64,000 nucleotides of DNA from JACVRW01 sp963734365. Lineage in GTDB: Bacteria; Actinomycetota; Thermoleophilia; Solirubrobacterales; Thermoleophilaceae. Positions 1 to 9,691 of the stretch are shown piece after piece. Where the stretch lies: NCBI GenBank assembly GCA_963734365.1, contig CAVTGV010000006.1, forward strand, positions 339,264 through 403,263, written 5' to 3'. Positions within the stretch are counted from its first letter, which is position 1; the number at the start of each line of letters is the position of its first letter. The translations under genes and the position numbers were made by a program. The notes beneath the pieces are model-generated. The model did no database searches. It was not told the DNA's origin and saw only the letters and a list, made by a program, of their open reading frames with translations.

Positions 1-903
1 GGGATCACGTTCATCGCGCTCGAGCCCTCGACCATGGTGGGCGCGAGCGTCACGCGCAGCGCGGCGTCCACCAGCGGCACGAGCGCGGGCGCGCGCTGCT
101 CCAGGGCAGCAAGAGCCGTGGCCGGATCGGCGCCGTCCCCGACCCCGAGGCCTGCGAGCATCGCCCGTGCGGGAGGCGTGACGTCCCAGCCGGGGCGGCG
201 CGCGGCGAGGGCATCGAGCAGCGGGGCGAGCTTGAAGAGTGCGTTGTCGCCGATGTCCGGGACGGAGGCGTGGCCGGCCACGCCGTCGGTGAACAGCGTG
301 AACTGGAAGACGCCCTTCTCGGCCACCGAGACGTCGTATACGCGCTCACCGTCCACTGGGAAGGCCGCGCCGGCCCCTTCGTTGACCAGGAAGTCGCAGC
401 GCACGAGGTCGGGCCGCTCGGCGCAGACCCACTCCGCGCCCTTGCCGCCGACCTCCTCGTCGGCTACCGAGATCACCACCAGGTCGCCCCGAGCGGGGCG
501 CCAGCCCTCACGGGCCAGCGAGCAGGCCGCCACGACCTCGGCCGCGGTCTGCGACTTCATGTCGAGCGCGCCGCGGCCCCATACGCAGCCTTCGGCGAGC
601 GCGCCCGACCAGGGGTCGTGCGCCCACCCGCGCGGGTCGGCGGTGACCGTGTCGACGTGAGACAGCAGGCCGAGCACCGGACCCGGCGAACGGCCCGGTA
701 GACGGGCCACGAGGTTGAGTCGCTCGGGATCGGGCCCGACGAGCTCGACCTCGAACCCGGCGTCGCGCAGCGGCGCCGCCAGCAGCTCTTGGGCGAGCGT
801 CTCGTTCCCGGGCGGGTTGACCGTGTTCAAACGCACCAGCTCGCGCAGCAGGGACACAGCCTCGTCCACCGCGATTGCCTCGGCGGCCTCAGGCCGCGAC
901 ATG
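1..903 (-). CDS. M20 family metallopeptidase (ArgE/DapE/CPG2-like), partial at left edge
   Basis: Read on the minus strand from an ATG at 903; the frame runs off the left edge, so the C-terminus is missing. M20 enzymes are cytoplasmic two-metal hydrolases of N-acyl or peptide bonds. The first metal motif is visible (LSHVDTV, then WGRGALDMKSQ) and the catalytic/metal acidic segment reads VADEEVGGKGAEW. The lid-domain stretch VAGHASVPDIGDNA follows. The ATG lies inside the last codons of the upstream ATP-binding gene (15-nt overlap), so the two are probably cotranscribed. Substrate cannot be assigned; acetylornithine deacetylase or succinyl-diaminopimelate desuccinylase are only family-level options. 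Confidence 0.85.
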
Positions 904-1377
904 CTCGCTTGCTTCAGACGCGTGTCGCTCGAAGCAGACCACGGTCTGACCGTCCCCGTTTCGCACCTCCAGTCGATCCACGATGGCGGCGATGATGGCA
1001 ATGCCCCGGCCACCGGTGGCATCCATTGGAGCGGGCTCGAGCGTGCTGTCGAACCGGCCGCAGTCGGATACCTCCACTCTCAGGCCGCTCGCCGACGGCT
1101 CCGTTACCAGCAGGATGCAGTCGTTGGGCCAGGCCTCGCCGTGCTGCACCGCATTGGCCACGGCCTCGCTCGTGGCCAGAATCAGGTCGTGAGTGCCCTC
1201 GTCGCTGAGTCCGGCTCCCAATGCCGCCTCAGAGACGATTGCGCGCGCTCGGGACACGCTCGCCGGCGTGGCCCGGAGCCATGTCTCATGTCTTCTGTGT
1301 TGATTCGTGCTCGTAGCGGGGCGATACCGGCCGGACTGCGCCGGTGCCAGCTGCGAGCGAGGGGGATCCACTCTCAT
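889..1377 (-). CDS. SpoIIAB/RsbW-type ATP-binding (anti-sigma factor) protein
   Basis: 162-aa protein with a GHKL ATPase fold. The N-box reads SEAVANAVQHG and the G-box GGRGIAIIAAIVDRLEV, as in serine-kinase anti-sigma factors that bind and phosphorylate partners in the general stress response. The start is taken at ATG 1377 because GGAGGAAAGG lies just upstream; the frame is open further but the upstream residues look non-coding. No sigma factor or anti-anti-sigma gene is adjacent, so the partner is unknown. It overlaps the M20 gene downstream and lies behind a hairpin that may separate it from the secreted protein gene upstream. Confidence 0.75.
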   Translation of the reverse strand: MRVDPPRSQLAPAQSGRYRPATSTNQHRRHETWLRATPASVSRARAIVSEAALGAGLSDEGTHDLILATSEAVANAVQHGEAWPNDCILLVTEPSASGLRVEVSDCGRFDSTLEPAPMDATGGRGIAIIAAIVDRLEVRNGDGQTVVCFERHASEASEHVAA

Positions 1378-1412
1378 CGGGTCCTTTCCTCCGCTGCGTC
1401 TCGGCAGAAACG

Positions 1413-1441
1413 CCAACCGGGACGAACCGCATCCCGGTTGG
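1413..1441 (-). terminator. Hairpin, likely terminator of the 1463-2671 gene
   Basis: Perfect 10-bp inverted repeat (CCAACCGGGA at 1413-1422, TCCCGGTTGG at 1432-1441) with a 9-nt loop, 22 nt past the end of the minus-strand secreted-protein gene and before the ATP-binding gene. The minus strand continues CGTTTCT, only a weak U-tract. Confidence 0.5.
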
Positions 1442-1462
1442 AACGGTGTCGCTGCCGGAGCT

Positions 1463-2671
1463 CTAGCCGGGTCGCTCGACCGCCAGCACGAGCGCCACGG
1501 CGTGGCCTCGACTGGGGAAGAGCTGTAGGCGCGTGAGCAGCCGCGGAAGTGCGAGCCCGAGCAGCAGCGCCGCCAGCGCGGCGATGCCGGCGGCTGACAG
1601 GGCGCCGCCCGCACTCGCGCTCGAGGATCCGCCTGCGAAGGACCAGCTGCCGGGCGGCTGCTGGCTCGCGCCCTTGGGCGCGTCCCCCGCCCTCGGCGCG
1701 TCTCCCGCCTCCGGGCGAGCAACGGTCGGCTCGCTGGGCGAGGTGCCGGATGTGTGCGTGAGCACGACCGCTGCGGGCGCCGGGACGATCGGGGCCGGCG
1801 TGGGTGCGAGCAGGAGAGCGCCGGGTGTGAAGTCGAGTCCGTGCCCGATCGCCCCGAAGCTCTCGAGCTCGCGCATCAGTGCCAGCGCCGCGGGGCCCTG
1901 CAGTCCCGAGCGGCGCAGAGCGACGATCAGGCCGGCGGTCCCGACCTGAGCTTCGCCCAGCCGGGCACGAACGCGATGGAGCAGTCGCCGAGTCTGCTCG
2001 CTGGCCCCGGCCACGCCGTCGCCCCGGGCGTTCAGCGCCAGCAGCACCGGCGCCAGCCGCTCCAGCCTCGAGCGCAGGCCGTTCAACCGGCTCGGCGGCG
2101 GCGTCGCTCCGCGCGCCAGCTGACGGGCGATTGCTTCGACGTCCGCCTGGAGCATGCGCAGGTCACGCTCCACGCCTGGAAGAGTCAGTTCGAGGCCGTG
2201 CGGCGTAGAAGGGCTCGCGACGCTGGTCGTCGGCGGTCGCGTCGCACCGGCGGATCGCGCCCTCGGGCCCGCCGGCCCGGAAACGGGTGGAGCATCGGCG
2301 CCGCCGGCAGGCGCGACCTGATGCGGCGCTGGCGGCTGCCGGTGGAACGGGTGGCGGAGCCGGCTCCGGTGACGGGGCGGGCGGCGGTGCCGGATCCGTG
2401 GCCTGCGGAGCGGGCGGCTCGACCGGGGGCACGGCAGGCGCCGCCGGCGTAGCCGTGGTCTCGGGCGGATCGGTCGGCGTGGCCTCCTGCATCGTGCCGT
2501 CCGAGGGAGTCGTCTCCGCGGGTGCCGGGGCCGGCGCCGGCTCGGCCGCGATCGTCGCGGTCGCGCTGCTGTCCGCCGTCGCGGCCGCCTCCTCCGCCTG
2601 AGCGGTCGCAGAGGCAGCGCCACAAGTGCCAGGGCAGCGAGTACGGCGACGAGCAGCGAGCGTCGATCCAT
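1463..2671 (-). CDS. Exported Ala/Pro-rich protein with C-terminal membrane helix (two frameshifts)
   Basis: The N-terminus MDRRSLLVAVLAALALVALPL is a signal peptide. The natural continuation, an AEEAAATADSS stretch followed by a long Ala/Pro-rich segment (PAPAPAETTPSDG), is one base out of frame near 2615. The reading returns to the first frame near 2330 for a helical domain (VERDLRMLQADVEAIARQL, LERLAPVLLALNARG) and a C-terminal helix (LSAAGIAALAALLLGLALP). Two compensating 1-base shifts suggest sequence error rather than decay. No family is recognised; architecture is that of a wall- or membrane-anchored surface protein. Confidence 0.55.
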   Translation of the reverse strand: MDRRSLLVAVLAALALVALPLRPLRRRRRPRRRTAARPRRSRPSRRRPRHPRRRLPRTARCRRPRRPIRPRPRLRRRRLPCPRSSRPLRRPRIRHRRPPRHRSRLRHPFHRQPPAPHQVAPAGGADAPPVSGPAGPRARSAGATRPPTTSVASPSTPHGLELTLPGVERDLRMLQADVEAIARQLARGATPPPSRLNGLRSRLERLAPVLLALNARGDGVAGASEQTRRLLHRVRARLGEAQVGTAGLIVALRRSGLQGPAALALMRELESFGAIGHGLDFTPGALLLAPTPAPIVPAPAAVVLTHTSGTSPSEPTVARPEAGDAPRAGDAPKGASQQPPGSWSFAGGSSSASAGGALSAAGIAALAALLLGLALPRLLTRLQLFPSRGHAVALVLAVERPG

Positions 2672-2871
2672 GGGCCGTGCTCCATCCTCTCACGACCTGT
2701 CACCGAGCGACAGAAATTTTCGCGGCCGGACGGACCGCACACGGATACGCACCCGACCACTTGCGGAACGCCACCTCAGACGGCCGCCGGATTGCGTAAA
2801 TCAGCCCGGATTCTCCAGCGCGTGCCACTTGGCGTACGCAGCCGAATTGCGTCCCTCTAGTCTCGACGGCC

Positions 2872-3896
2872 ATGGAGATGCGCGAGCTGGGCCGTACGGG
2901 AGTCAAGGTCAGCCCTCTCTGTCTCGGGGCGATGATGTTCGGTGCCTGGGGCGAGGAGGATCACGACAAGTCGGTCCGGATCATCCACCGCGCGCTCGAC
3001 GCCGGGATCAACTTCATCGACACCGCCGACGTGTATTCGCGCGGTGAGTCGGAGGAGATCGTGGGCAAGGCGCTGGCTGACGGCCGCCGGGACAACGTGT
3101 TCCTGGCCACCAAGGTGCACGGCAAGATGGGCGACGACCCCAACCAGTTCGGCAACTCGCGCCGCTGGATCGTGCACGAGGTGGAGAACAGCCTGCGCCG
3201 CCTGGGCACCGACTGGATCGACCTCTACCAGATCCACCGGCCCGAGTCCGACACCGACATCGACGAGACGCTCGGTGCGCTCACCGACCTCGTGCGCGCC
3301 GGCAAGGTGCGCTACATCGGCTCGTCCACCTTCCCGCCCTCCCAGATCGTGGAGGCGCAGTGGGTGGCCGAGAGGCGGGGCCGCGAGCGCTTCATCTGCG
3401 AGCAGCCGCCCTACTCGCTCCTGCACCGCGGGGTGGAGGCCGAGGTGCTGCCCACCTGCCTTCGCTACGGCATGGGCGTGATCCCCTGGAGTCCGCTGGC
3501 GGGTGGCTGGCTGTCGGGCAAGTGGCGCAAGGGAGCCGAGGACCTCACCTCGCGCCGCTCGGCCATGCTCCCGGACCGCTACGACCTCTCGCTGCCCGAG
3601 AACCAGCGCAAGCTCGACGCCGCCGACGCGCTCGGGCAGCTGGCCGACGACACCGGGATCTCGCTGATCGAGCTGGCCCTCGCCTTCGTGATCCGCCACC
3701 CGGGGGTCACCGCGGCCATCATCGGCCCGCGCACCATGGATCACCTCGAGTCGCAGCTCCCCGCCGCCGAGACCACGCTGTCCGACGAGGTGCTCGACCG
3801 CATCGACGAGATCGTGCCGCCCGGCGTGAACGTGAATCCCGACGACCAGGGCTGGTCGAACCCGGCACTCGAGCCGCAGCGCAGGCGCCGCGCGGC

Positions 3897-3900
<4 letters not shown>
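2872..3900 (+). CDS. Aldo/keto reductase
   Basis: 342 aa, the usual length. It opens with MRELGRTGVKVSPLCLGAMM typical of the AKR TIM barrel. The catalytic tetrad can be placed: Asp and Tyr in FIDTADVYSRGESEE, Lys in ATKVHG and His in YQIHRPE. The NADPH-binding C-terminal segment AAIIGPRTMDHLESQL is present. It would reduce aldehydes or ketones with NADPH in the cytosol. The following LLM oxidoreductase GTG overlaps this stop (GTGA), so the two form an operon. The start ATG at 2872 is followed by a second ATG at 2878; either would serve. Confidence 0.92.
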
Positions 3901-4949
<1,049 letters not shown>

Positions 4950-5725
4950 AGCGGTCAGCGGGAAAGAACGACTCGATCGACAGCTCGCTGGCCGTGACCT
5001 CCACCGCGGTCCCGAAGGTGGCGACCGTGCTGATGAAGGCCAGCTCACCGGCCTCGCTGCGCAGGCGCAGCGGCACGGCGATATCCCGGCCCGGGTGGTC
5101 CGGTCCCGGATCGTGCTCCGGCGCCGGGTAGCCACGCAGCTCCTCGAGCAGCGTCTCGAGAGCGGGATCGCCGCTCAGCGCGATCTGGCGCCCGAGGCGG
5201 TCGAGCAGATGCGCACGCCACTCGCCCAGGTTGGCGATCCGCGGGGCCACGCCGTCGGGATGGAGGCTCAGCCGCAGCACGTTCACGGGTGGCTCGAGCA
5301 GGTGAGAAGCCACCCCGGCCGTTAGGAGCTCAACGGCCCGGTTGGCCGCGAGCATCTCCCACGCGCGGTCCACCACCACAGCGGGATAGGGGTCGTGGCC
5401 GTCGAGGATCAGGGTGAGCGCGTCGCGCACCGGCTCCATCTCCGGATCGTCGAGCTCGCGCTGGTCGTACACCGGCGCGTAGCCGGCGGCCAGCAGGAGG
5501 TGGTTTCGGTCGCGCAGGGGCACCTCGAGGCGGTCCGCGAGCTGGAGCACCACGTCGGGACTGGGGCGCGAGCGGCCGGTCTCGACGAAGCTGAGGTGTC
5601 GCGCGGACACCCCGGCGTCGGCCGCCAGGTCCATCTGGCTGAGGCGCCGCCGCGTGCGCCACTCGCGCAGCAGCGGACCGACCGTGGTGCTGGCGCCGGC
5701 GCTCGTCATCCGAGCCTCGACCCTA

Positions 5726-5748
5726 GCGCCGGGCGGCGCGCCCGGCGC
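5726..5748. repeat. 10-bp perfect inverted repeat upstream of XRE regulator
   Basis: GCGCCGGGCG and CGCCCGGCGC separated by 3 nt, between the divergent XRE regulator (start 5709) and the SnoaL-like gene (start 5826). It could be an operator for the regulator or an RNA hairpin in its leader. Confidence 0.4.
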
Positions 5749-5825
5749 CTACCTCGCAGGTAATCGACTCGCGGCCCTCCACGGGTCACGCTGGCCGCTC
5801 CCGAACCTCTACAAAGGAGTCATTC

Positions 5826-6191
5826 ATGACCGAGCTCACCGACGTGATCCATGGATACATCGCCAGCTGGAACGAGACCGACCCGGCGCGGCGTCGCGAG
5901 CTGATCGGCCGAGTCTTCAGCGACGACGCGAGCTACATCGATCCGCTCATGTCGGGCGAGGGCGGCGATGGCATCGACGCGATGATCGCCGGCGCGCAGG
6001 AGCAGTACCCGGGGCACCGCTTCGAGCTGTCGTTCGGACCCGACGCCCACAACGACCGCGTGCGCTTCGCCTGGCGCCTCTACGGAGAGAACGGCGACGC
6101 CGATCCGGTGGCCGCCGGCGTCGACTTCGCCACGCTCGCCGACGACGGTCGCCTGCGCACGGTCACGGGCTTCCTCGAGCCGGCCGCCTGA
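5826..6191 (+). CDS. SnoaL/NTF2-like protein
   Basis: 121 aa, the length of a single NTF2-fold domain. It begins MTELTDVIHGYIASWNETDPARRRELIGRVFSDDASYIDPL, the typical SnoaL-like opening in which helix 1 leads to a 'W...D...R..L......A.Y.DP' pattern. A strong ribosome-binding site (AAAGGAG) precedes the ATG. The family includes isomerases, hydrolases and ligand-binding proteins, so no reaction is claimed. It is divergent from the XRE regulator, which may control it. Confidence 0.8.
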   Translation: MTELTDVIHGYIASWNETDPARRRELIGRVFSDDASYIDPLMSGEGGDGIDAMIAGAQEQYPGHRFELSFGPDAHNDRVRFAWRLYGENGDADPVAAGVDFATLADDGRLRTVTGFLEPAA

Positions 6192-6233
6192 TCTCACGCG
6201 CCCCGGCCCCGAGGCGTTGCCTAGTCTCGGGCC

Positions 6234-7151
6234 GTGACCGCTACGACCGAGGCCGACTCCCAGGGCCAGGCCTTTGCCACCACCGACTGGGGTCTCGTGG
6301 CGGTGGTGGCCGGGCTCTGGGGCGCGTCCTTCCTGTTCATCGAGATAGGGCTCGACCATCTCAGCCCTCCGGTGGTGGCTTTCTCCCGAGTGTTCTTCGG
6401 GGCCACGGCGCTCGTCCTGTTGCCGGCCGCCCGGCGCCCAGTTGACCGCTCGCAGTGGCCTCCGATCGCGTTGCTGGGCGTCATCTGGATCACGATCCCG
6501 TTCCTGCTGTTCGCGGTGGCGCAGCAGTGGATCGAGTCGTCGCTGGCCGGGATGATCAACGCCGCGGCGCCGCTCTTCACGGCGCTCGTGGCGGCGCTGG
6601 TGGTGCGGCAGCTACCGGGGCGCGTGCAGGCCGCCGGCCTCCTGATCGGCTTCCTCGGGGTGGTGGCCATCACCTCTCCGTCGCTCGGCGAGGGCGAGTC
6701 CAGCGGACTGGGCATCGCGCTCGTCCTCTGTGCGACCGTCCTCTACGGCTGCGCGTTCAATCTGCTTGGCCCGTTGCAGCGGCGCAACGGAGCGCTGCCG
6801 GTGATCCTGCGCGCCCAGGCCGTGGCCCTGGTGCTGCTGGCCCCGGCAGCGGCGGTGGGAGCCACCGATTCCGAGTTCGCCTGGTCGAGCCTGGCGGCGA
6901 TGGTGGCGCTGGGTGCGCTCGGCACCGGCGTTGCCTTCGTGGCCTTCACCACGCTGGTGGGCCGTGTGGGCGCCACGCGCGGCGCGGTCACGATCTACTT
7001 CGTCCCGGTGGTGGCGATCGTGCTGGGAGCGCTGCTCCTGGACGAGTCGATCGAGCTTGCGGCGATCCTCGGCACCGCGCTCGTCCTGGCGGGCGCGTTC
7101 CTCACGAGCCGCCAGGAGCGAGCGCGGGACGCCGTCCCGGCACGGGGCTAG
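6234..7151 (+). CDS. EamA/DMT-family transporter
   Basis: 305 aa, ten hydrophobic segments in two homologous halves, the EamA layout. The first repeat contains GLWGASFLFIEIGLDHLSPP and the second ends GTALVLAGAFLTSR. It is an inner-membrane drug/metabolite exporter or uptake carrier of unknown substrate. GTG 6234 is the start. Its stop codon lies within one arm of a 16-bp inverted repeat shared with the convergent PspC gene. Confidence 0.9.
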   Translation: MTATTEADSQGQAFATTDWGLVAVVAGLWGASFLFIEIGLDHLSPPVVAFSRVFFGATALVLLPAARRPVDRSQWPPIALLGVIWITIPFLLFAVAQQWIESSLAGMINAAAPLFTALVAALVVRQLPGRVQAAGLLIGFLGVVAITSPSLGEGESSGLGIALVLCATVLYGCAFNLLGPLQRRNGALPVILRAQAVALVLLAPAAAVGATDSEFAWSSLAAMVALGALGTGVAFVAFTTLVGRVGATRGAVTIYFVPVVAIVLGALLLDESIELAAILGTALVLAGAFLTSRQERARDAVPARG

Positions 7152-7313
7152 TGACCTGAGTCGTTATTTCGTGCGCACCTTCCCGGCGTCTGGACGCGTC
7201 TGGCGCCACCCACGGGAATCGCCGATGCTGCGCATCGACTCATCCCGTGTGCGTCCCCGGCCACGCCCAGCCGCTCGGGAAGCTGAGGCCGAACTTCCGA
7301 CTCAGGTCACTAG
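7148..7313. repeat. 16-bp perfect inverted repeat spanning two convergent stop codons
   Basis: CTAGTGACCTGAGTCG at 7148-7163 and its exact complement at 7298-7313, 134 nt apart. Each arm contains the TAG stop of its gene, so the EamA and PspC transcripts both continue TAGTGACCTGAGTCG. No gene is visible between the arms. It could form a long-range bidirectional terminator or be a short interspersed repeat. Confidence 0.7.
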
Positions 7314-7552
7314 GCGTCGGCGGGCATCAGCACCCACAGGGCGAGGTAGATCAGCGGGCTGAGAAACAGCACGCCCGCGATCATCAAGAGACGCATCACG
7401 AATCGATCGACTCGATAGCGCCGTGCCAGTCCGGCCGACACGCCGCCGAGCAGGCGTCGCTCGCGCGGACGGGTCAGGCCATTGTCGGAGAACCAGGTCC
7501 GCGCACTCGAGAACGAGGCGGGCTGGCTGGGCTGTGCGGCGGTGGAGCTCAT
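7310..7552 (-). CDS. PspC-domain membrane protein
   Basis: 80 aa from ATG 7552, preceded by AAAGGA. The PspC signature RPRERRLLGGVSAGLARRYRVDRFVMRLLMIAGVLF is followed by a second hydrophobic stretch (PLIYLALWVLMPAD). PspC proteins act at the cytoplasmic membrane in envelope-stress signalling. It stands alone here, with no pspA-type partner nearby. Longer versions of the frame add residues with no PspC similarity. Confidence 0.85.
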   Translation of the reverse strand: MSSTAAQPSQPASFSSARTWFSDNGLTRPRERRLLGGVSAGLARRYRVDRFVMRLLMIAGVLFLSPLIYLALWVLMPADA

Positions 7553-7693
7553 TGAGGGGTCCTTTGTCTCGGGAATACGTCGAGCATCTCCCAGGACGCC
7601 GCGCCGTCCTATCCGGGTACCAGGGGTTCCGGGGTACGGGCAACCCGACGGTCGAGCCCGCGCCGCGGGATACTCACGCGGTGGCACTCGGAG

Positions 7694-7858
7694 ATGAGAA
7701 CGAGCTGCGAGCGCTGCGAAACGGCGCTCGTGCCCGACGGGCAGGCCACGATCTGCAGCCACGAGTGCACCTTCTGCGTCGCGTGTGCGGACGAGATGAA
7801 CCGCGTGTGCCCCAACTGCGGCGGGGAGCTCGTGGCGCGGCCGCGGCGCGCGGTCTGA
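7694..7858 (+). CDS. Small DUF1272-type zinc protein
   Basis: 54-aa protein. The sequence MRTSCERCETALVPDG, CSHECTFCVACADEM and VCPNCGGELVARPRRA has eight cysteines in CxxC-type pairs plus a His, the pattern of the DUF1272 family of small metal-binding proteins. Function is unknown. The stop codon overlaps the ATG of the next gene (TGATG), so the two may be coupled. Confidence 0.8.
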   Translation: MRTSCERCETALVPDGQATICSHECTFCVACADEMNRVCPNCGGELVARPRRAV

Positions 7859-8622
7859 TGCGTACGGCGCTCACCTCTCTCGTCGCCGCCCTGGTTCTGA
7901 TGCTGTGGGTGCCGGCGGCTCAGGCCCAGTTGGCGGTCGGCGAAGCTAAGGGTGTACGGATCGTTCGCCCGGGCGGGAAGGTCGTATTCGTCTTCACCCC
8001 TAAGGCGGATCGTCTCTGGCGCCGGGTGGCGGGCAGGCGGGTTCTCGTCACGTGCGTCGCCGTCTCGCGGCCGGACGCTGAGGGCTTCGCGGGCACCAGC
8101 GAGTTCTCGGACATGGCGCGTGTCCCCAAGCGGGGCCGGCGGCTGGTGGACGGCAGGCTGCCCCGTCTGGACTACTGCAACCTCTCCCTGCCGGCACGCA
8201 CGATCAGGCGCGGCCGTAGGCGGATCGCCTTTCCGAAGCAGCTGCTGGTGAGCGTTCCGCTCAGCCGGCGCGGCCTGGTCATGGTGGACGAACGAGCGCG
8301 TGCCACCGTGCTCGGCCAGCTTCTGTTTGGAGCGCAGATCTACGGAAGGAAACGCGGGCTGCCCGGGTTCCCGACGCCTGCTCAGCTGGTGGCCCGAGTG
8401 CCGCGCCTGGGTCCGCCGTTGCCACTGACCGTGGTGGCGCTGGCCGGGCCAGACGAGTCGCCGCCTCCGGGCAGCGTGGGCTACTACAGCGATGGCGGGG
8501 AACGAGTCGCGGCGGTGGTGCTTTCGCTCCGTGGACGTCGCCTCTTCCTCGAGTACGAGCCGGACGGCGTTGTTCGCACCAACGTGCTGGGCTACCTGTA
8601 CGGCGACCAGCCTGCGTCCTGA
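7858..8622 (+). CDS. Exported protein of unknown function
   Basis: 254 aa. The first 22 residues (MRTALTSLVAALVLMLWVPAAQA, cut after AQA) are a signal peptide. The mature part is basic and Arg-rich, with a putative beta-structured body (GVRIVRPGGKVVFVFTP, RLFLEYEPDGVVRTNVLGYLYG) and two cysteines that could pair. No family recognised. The ATG overlaps the DUF1272 stop. Confidence 0.7.
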   Translation: MRTALTSLVAALVLMLWVPAAQAQLAVGEAKGVRIVRPGGKVVFVFTPKADRLWRRVAGRRVLVTCVAVSRPDAEGFAGTSEFSDMARVPKRGRRLVDGRLPRLDYCNLSLPARTIRRGRRRIAFPKQLLVSVPLSRRGLVMVDERARATVLGQLLFGAQIYGRKRGLPGFPTPAQLVARVPRLGPPLPLTVVALAGPDESPPPGSVGYYSDGGERVAAVVLSLRGRRLFLEYEPDGVVRTNVLGYLYGDQPAS

Positions 8623-8652
8623 CGACGCTGCCCCCGATTGGGGAACTGGCCC

Positions 8653-8678
8653 GGGCGGGCGCCGTCGAGGCGCCGCCC
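8653..8678. terminator. GC-rich hairpin between convergent genes
   Basis: GGGCGGGCGCC and GGCGCCGCCC pair around a GTCGA loop with one bulge. It sits between two convergent 3' ends (8622 and 8694), so it may end both transcripts. No U-tract. Confidence 0.4.
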
Positions 8679-8693
8679 AGGCCCTGACGACGG

Positions 8694-9128
8694 TCAGCCG
8701 TCGTCGCGGCCCCCACCGCCGTGATCGTCGCCGCCGCGGTCGTCGTCTCCGCCGCGCCGGTCGTCTCCGCCACGGTCATCGTCTCCGGCACGGTTGTCGT
8801 CGTCGCGCCCCGAGCGCTCCACTTCGACCGCGATCCAGCGGCCGTCCCGCTTGCGGGCGTGGGCCTCGATGTTGCGCGCGCCGACATGGATGCCGGCGAA
8901 GCCGTTGACCCGCTCGTAGCGGGTGTTGCGGGTCACGAAGATGCGGAACGTCCGGCCCTCGTCGCGCAGCCGGAAGGAGCGCGTGGTGCGGTTCTTGGAA
9001 ACCACGGTCCCCTCGAACTCGCGCAGGGCCTTGGTGCCCGCCGGAGCAGCGGCGCCTGCCGGAACCGCGCTCGCCACCACCGCCACCGCTGCGGCCAGTG
9101 CGACCAGGACTGTGAGCTTGCGTGCCAT
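8694..9128 (-). CDS. Exported protein with acidic Asp/Gly/His tail
   Basis: 144 aa from ATG 9128, preceded by GGAGG. It has a signal peptide (MARKLTVLVALAAAVAVVASAVPAGAAA), an about 70-residue body resembling a small OB/DUF5666-like domain (REFEGTVVSKNRTTRSFRLRDEGRTFRIFVTRNTRYERV), and a low-complexity tail of DDRGGDD-type repeats ending GGGGRDDG. The tail might bind cations. Similar acidic tails occur in two other exported proteins here (35449-35942 and 38190-38831). Confidence 0.75.
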   Translation of the reverse strand: MARKLTVLVALAAAVAVVASAVPAGAAAPAGTKALREFEGTVVSKNRTTRSFRLRDEGRTFRIFVTRNTRYERVNGFAGIHVGARNIEAHARKRDGRWIAVEVERSGRDDDNRAGDDDRGGDDRRGGDDDRGGDDHGGGGRDDG

Positions 9129-9249
9129 GTCTCGACCTCCATCGATTAGCTTGCTCACGCAGTGTCGACGCCGGCGGGGAAGCGGCAGGCCAGGTCGAGG
9201 CAAGGACTTGGTAAGGAAAAGCGGCGCCCGGCTGCGAGACTCGGCTGCG

Positions 9250-9681
9250 GTGACCGACGATGCTCCAGTGACCGGCGGCTGCCTCTGTGGCGGGGTCCGG
9301 TTCGAGCTCAGCGAGCCGCCTGCGGCGGCGGGCTACTGCCACTGCACACGCTGTCAGCGCCGCACGGGATCGGGCTCCTCGGCCCAGGCCCGCATCGACG
9401 GCCGGACCTTCCGATTGGTGCAGGGCGAGGAGCTCGTTCAGGCCTGGCGCCATCCCGACGGCGGCTTCGAGAAGTGCTTCTGCCGCAACTGCGGCGCGCA
9501 CCTGTTCAGCCGCGACCCGGAGGATTGGTCCCAGATGAGCGTGCGCCTGCCCGCGTTCGACGGGGACCCCGGCGTGCGGCCCAGCTGGCGCGCCCACGTG
9601 GCGAGTGCGGCGGTCTGGGAGCCACTGCCCGACGACGGCCTCGAGCGCTACGAGGGCTCGAATCCGCGGCCGGAGTTCTGA
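9250..9681 (+). CDS. GFA/CENP-V-fold zinc protein
   Basis: 143 aa. Zinc ligands are seen in GGCLCGGVRFEL, YCHCTRCQRRTGS and FCRNCGAHLFSR, the glutathione-dependent formaldehyde-activating (GFA) pattern. Many members have other or unknown roles, so formaldehyde activation is not claimed. Start is GTG 9250. The stop is part of a palindrome shared with the convergent MFS gene. Confidence 0.88.
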   Translation: MTDDAPVTGGCLCGGVRFELSEPPAAAGYCHCTRCQRRTGSGSSAQARIDGRTFRLVQGEELVQAWRHPDGGFEKCFCRNCGAHLFSRDPEDWSQMSVRLPAFDGDPGVRPSWRAHVASAAVWEPLPDDGLERYEGSNPRPEF

Positions 9682-9691
9682 GCGCGCTCAG
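9678..9691. repeat. 14-nt palindrome covering two convergent stops
   Basis: CTGAGCGCGCTCAG is perfectly self-complementary and contains both the GFA stop (9679-9681) and the MFS stop (9688-9690). Confidence 0.5.

Noticed and set aside
2163..2760. Additional Ala/Arg-rich open frames on both strands.
   Set aside because: They are other-frame readings of the 1463-2671 gene, apart from the Ala/Pro-rich segment used to explain its frameshifts.
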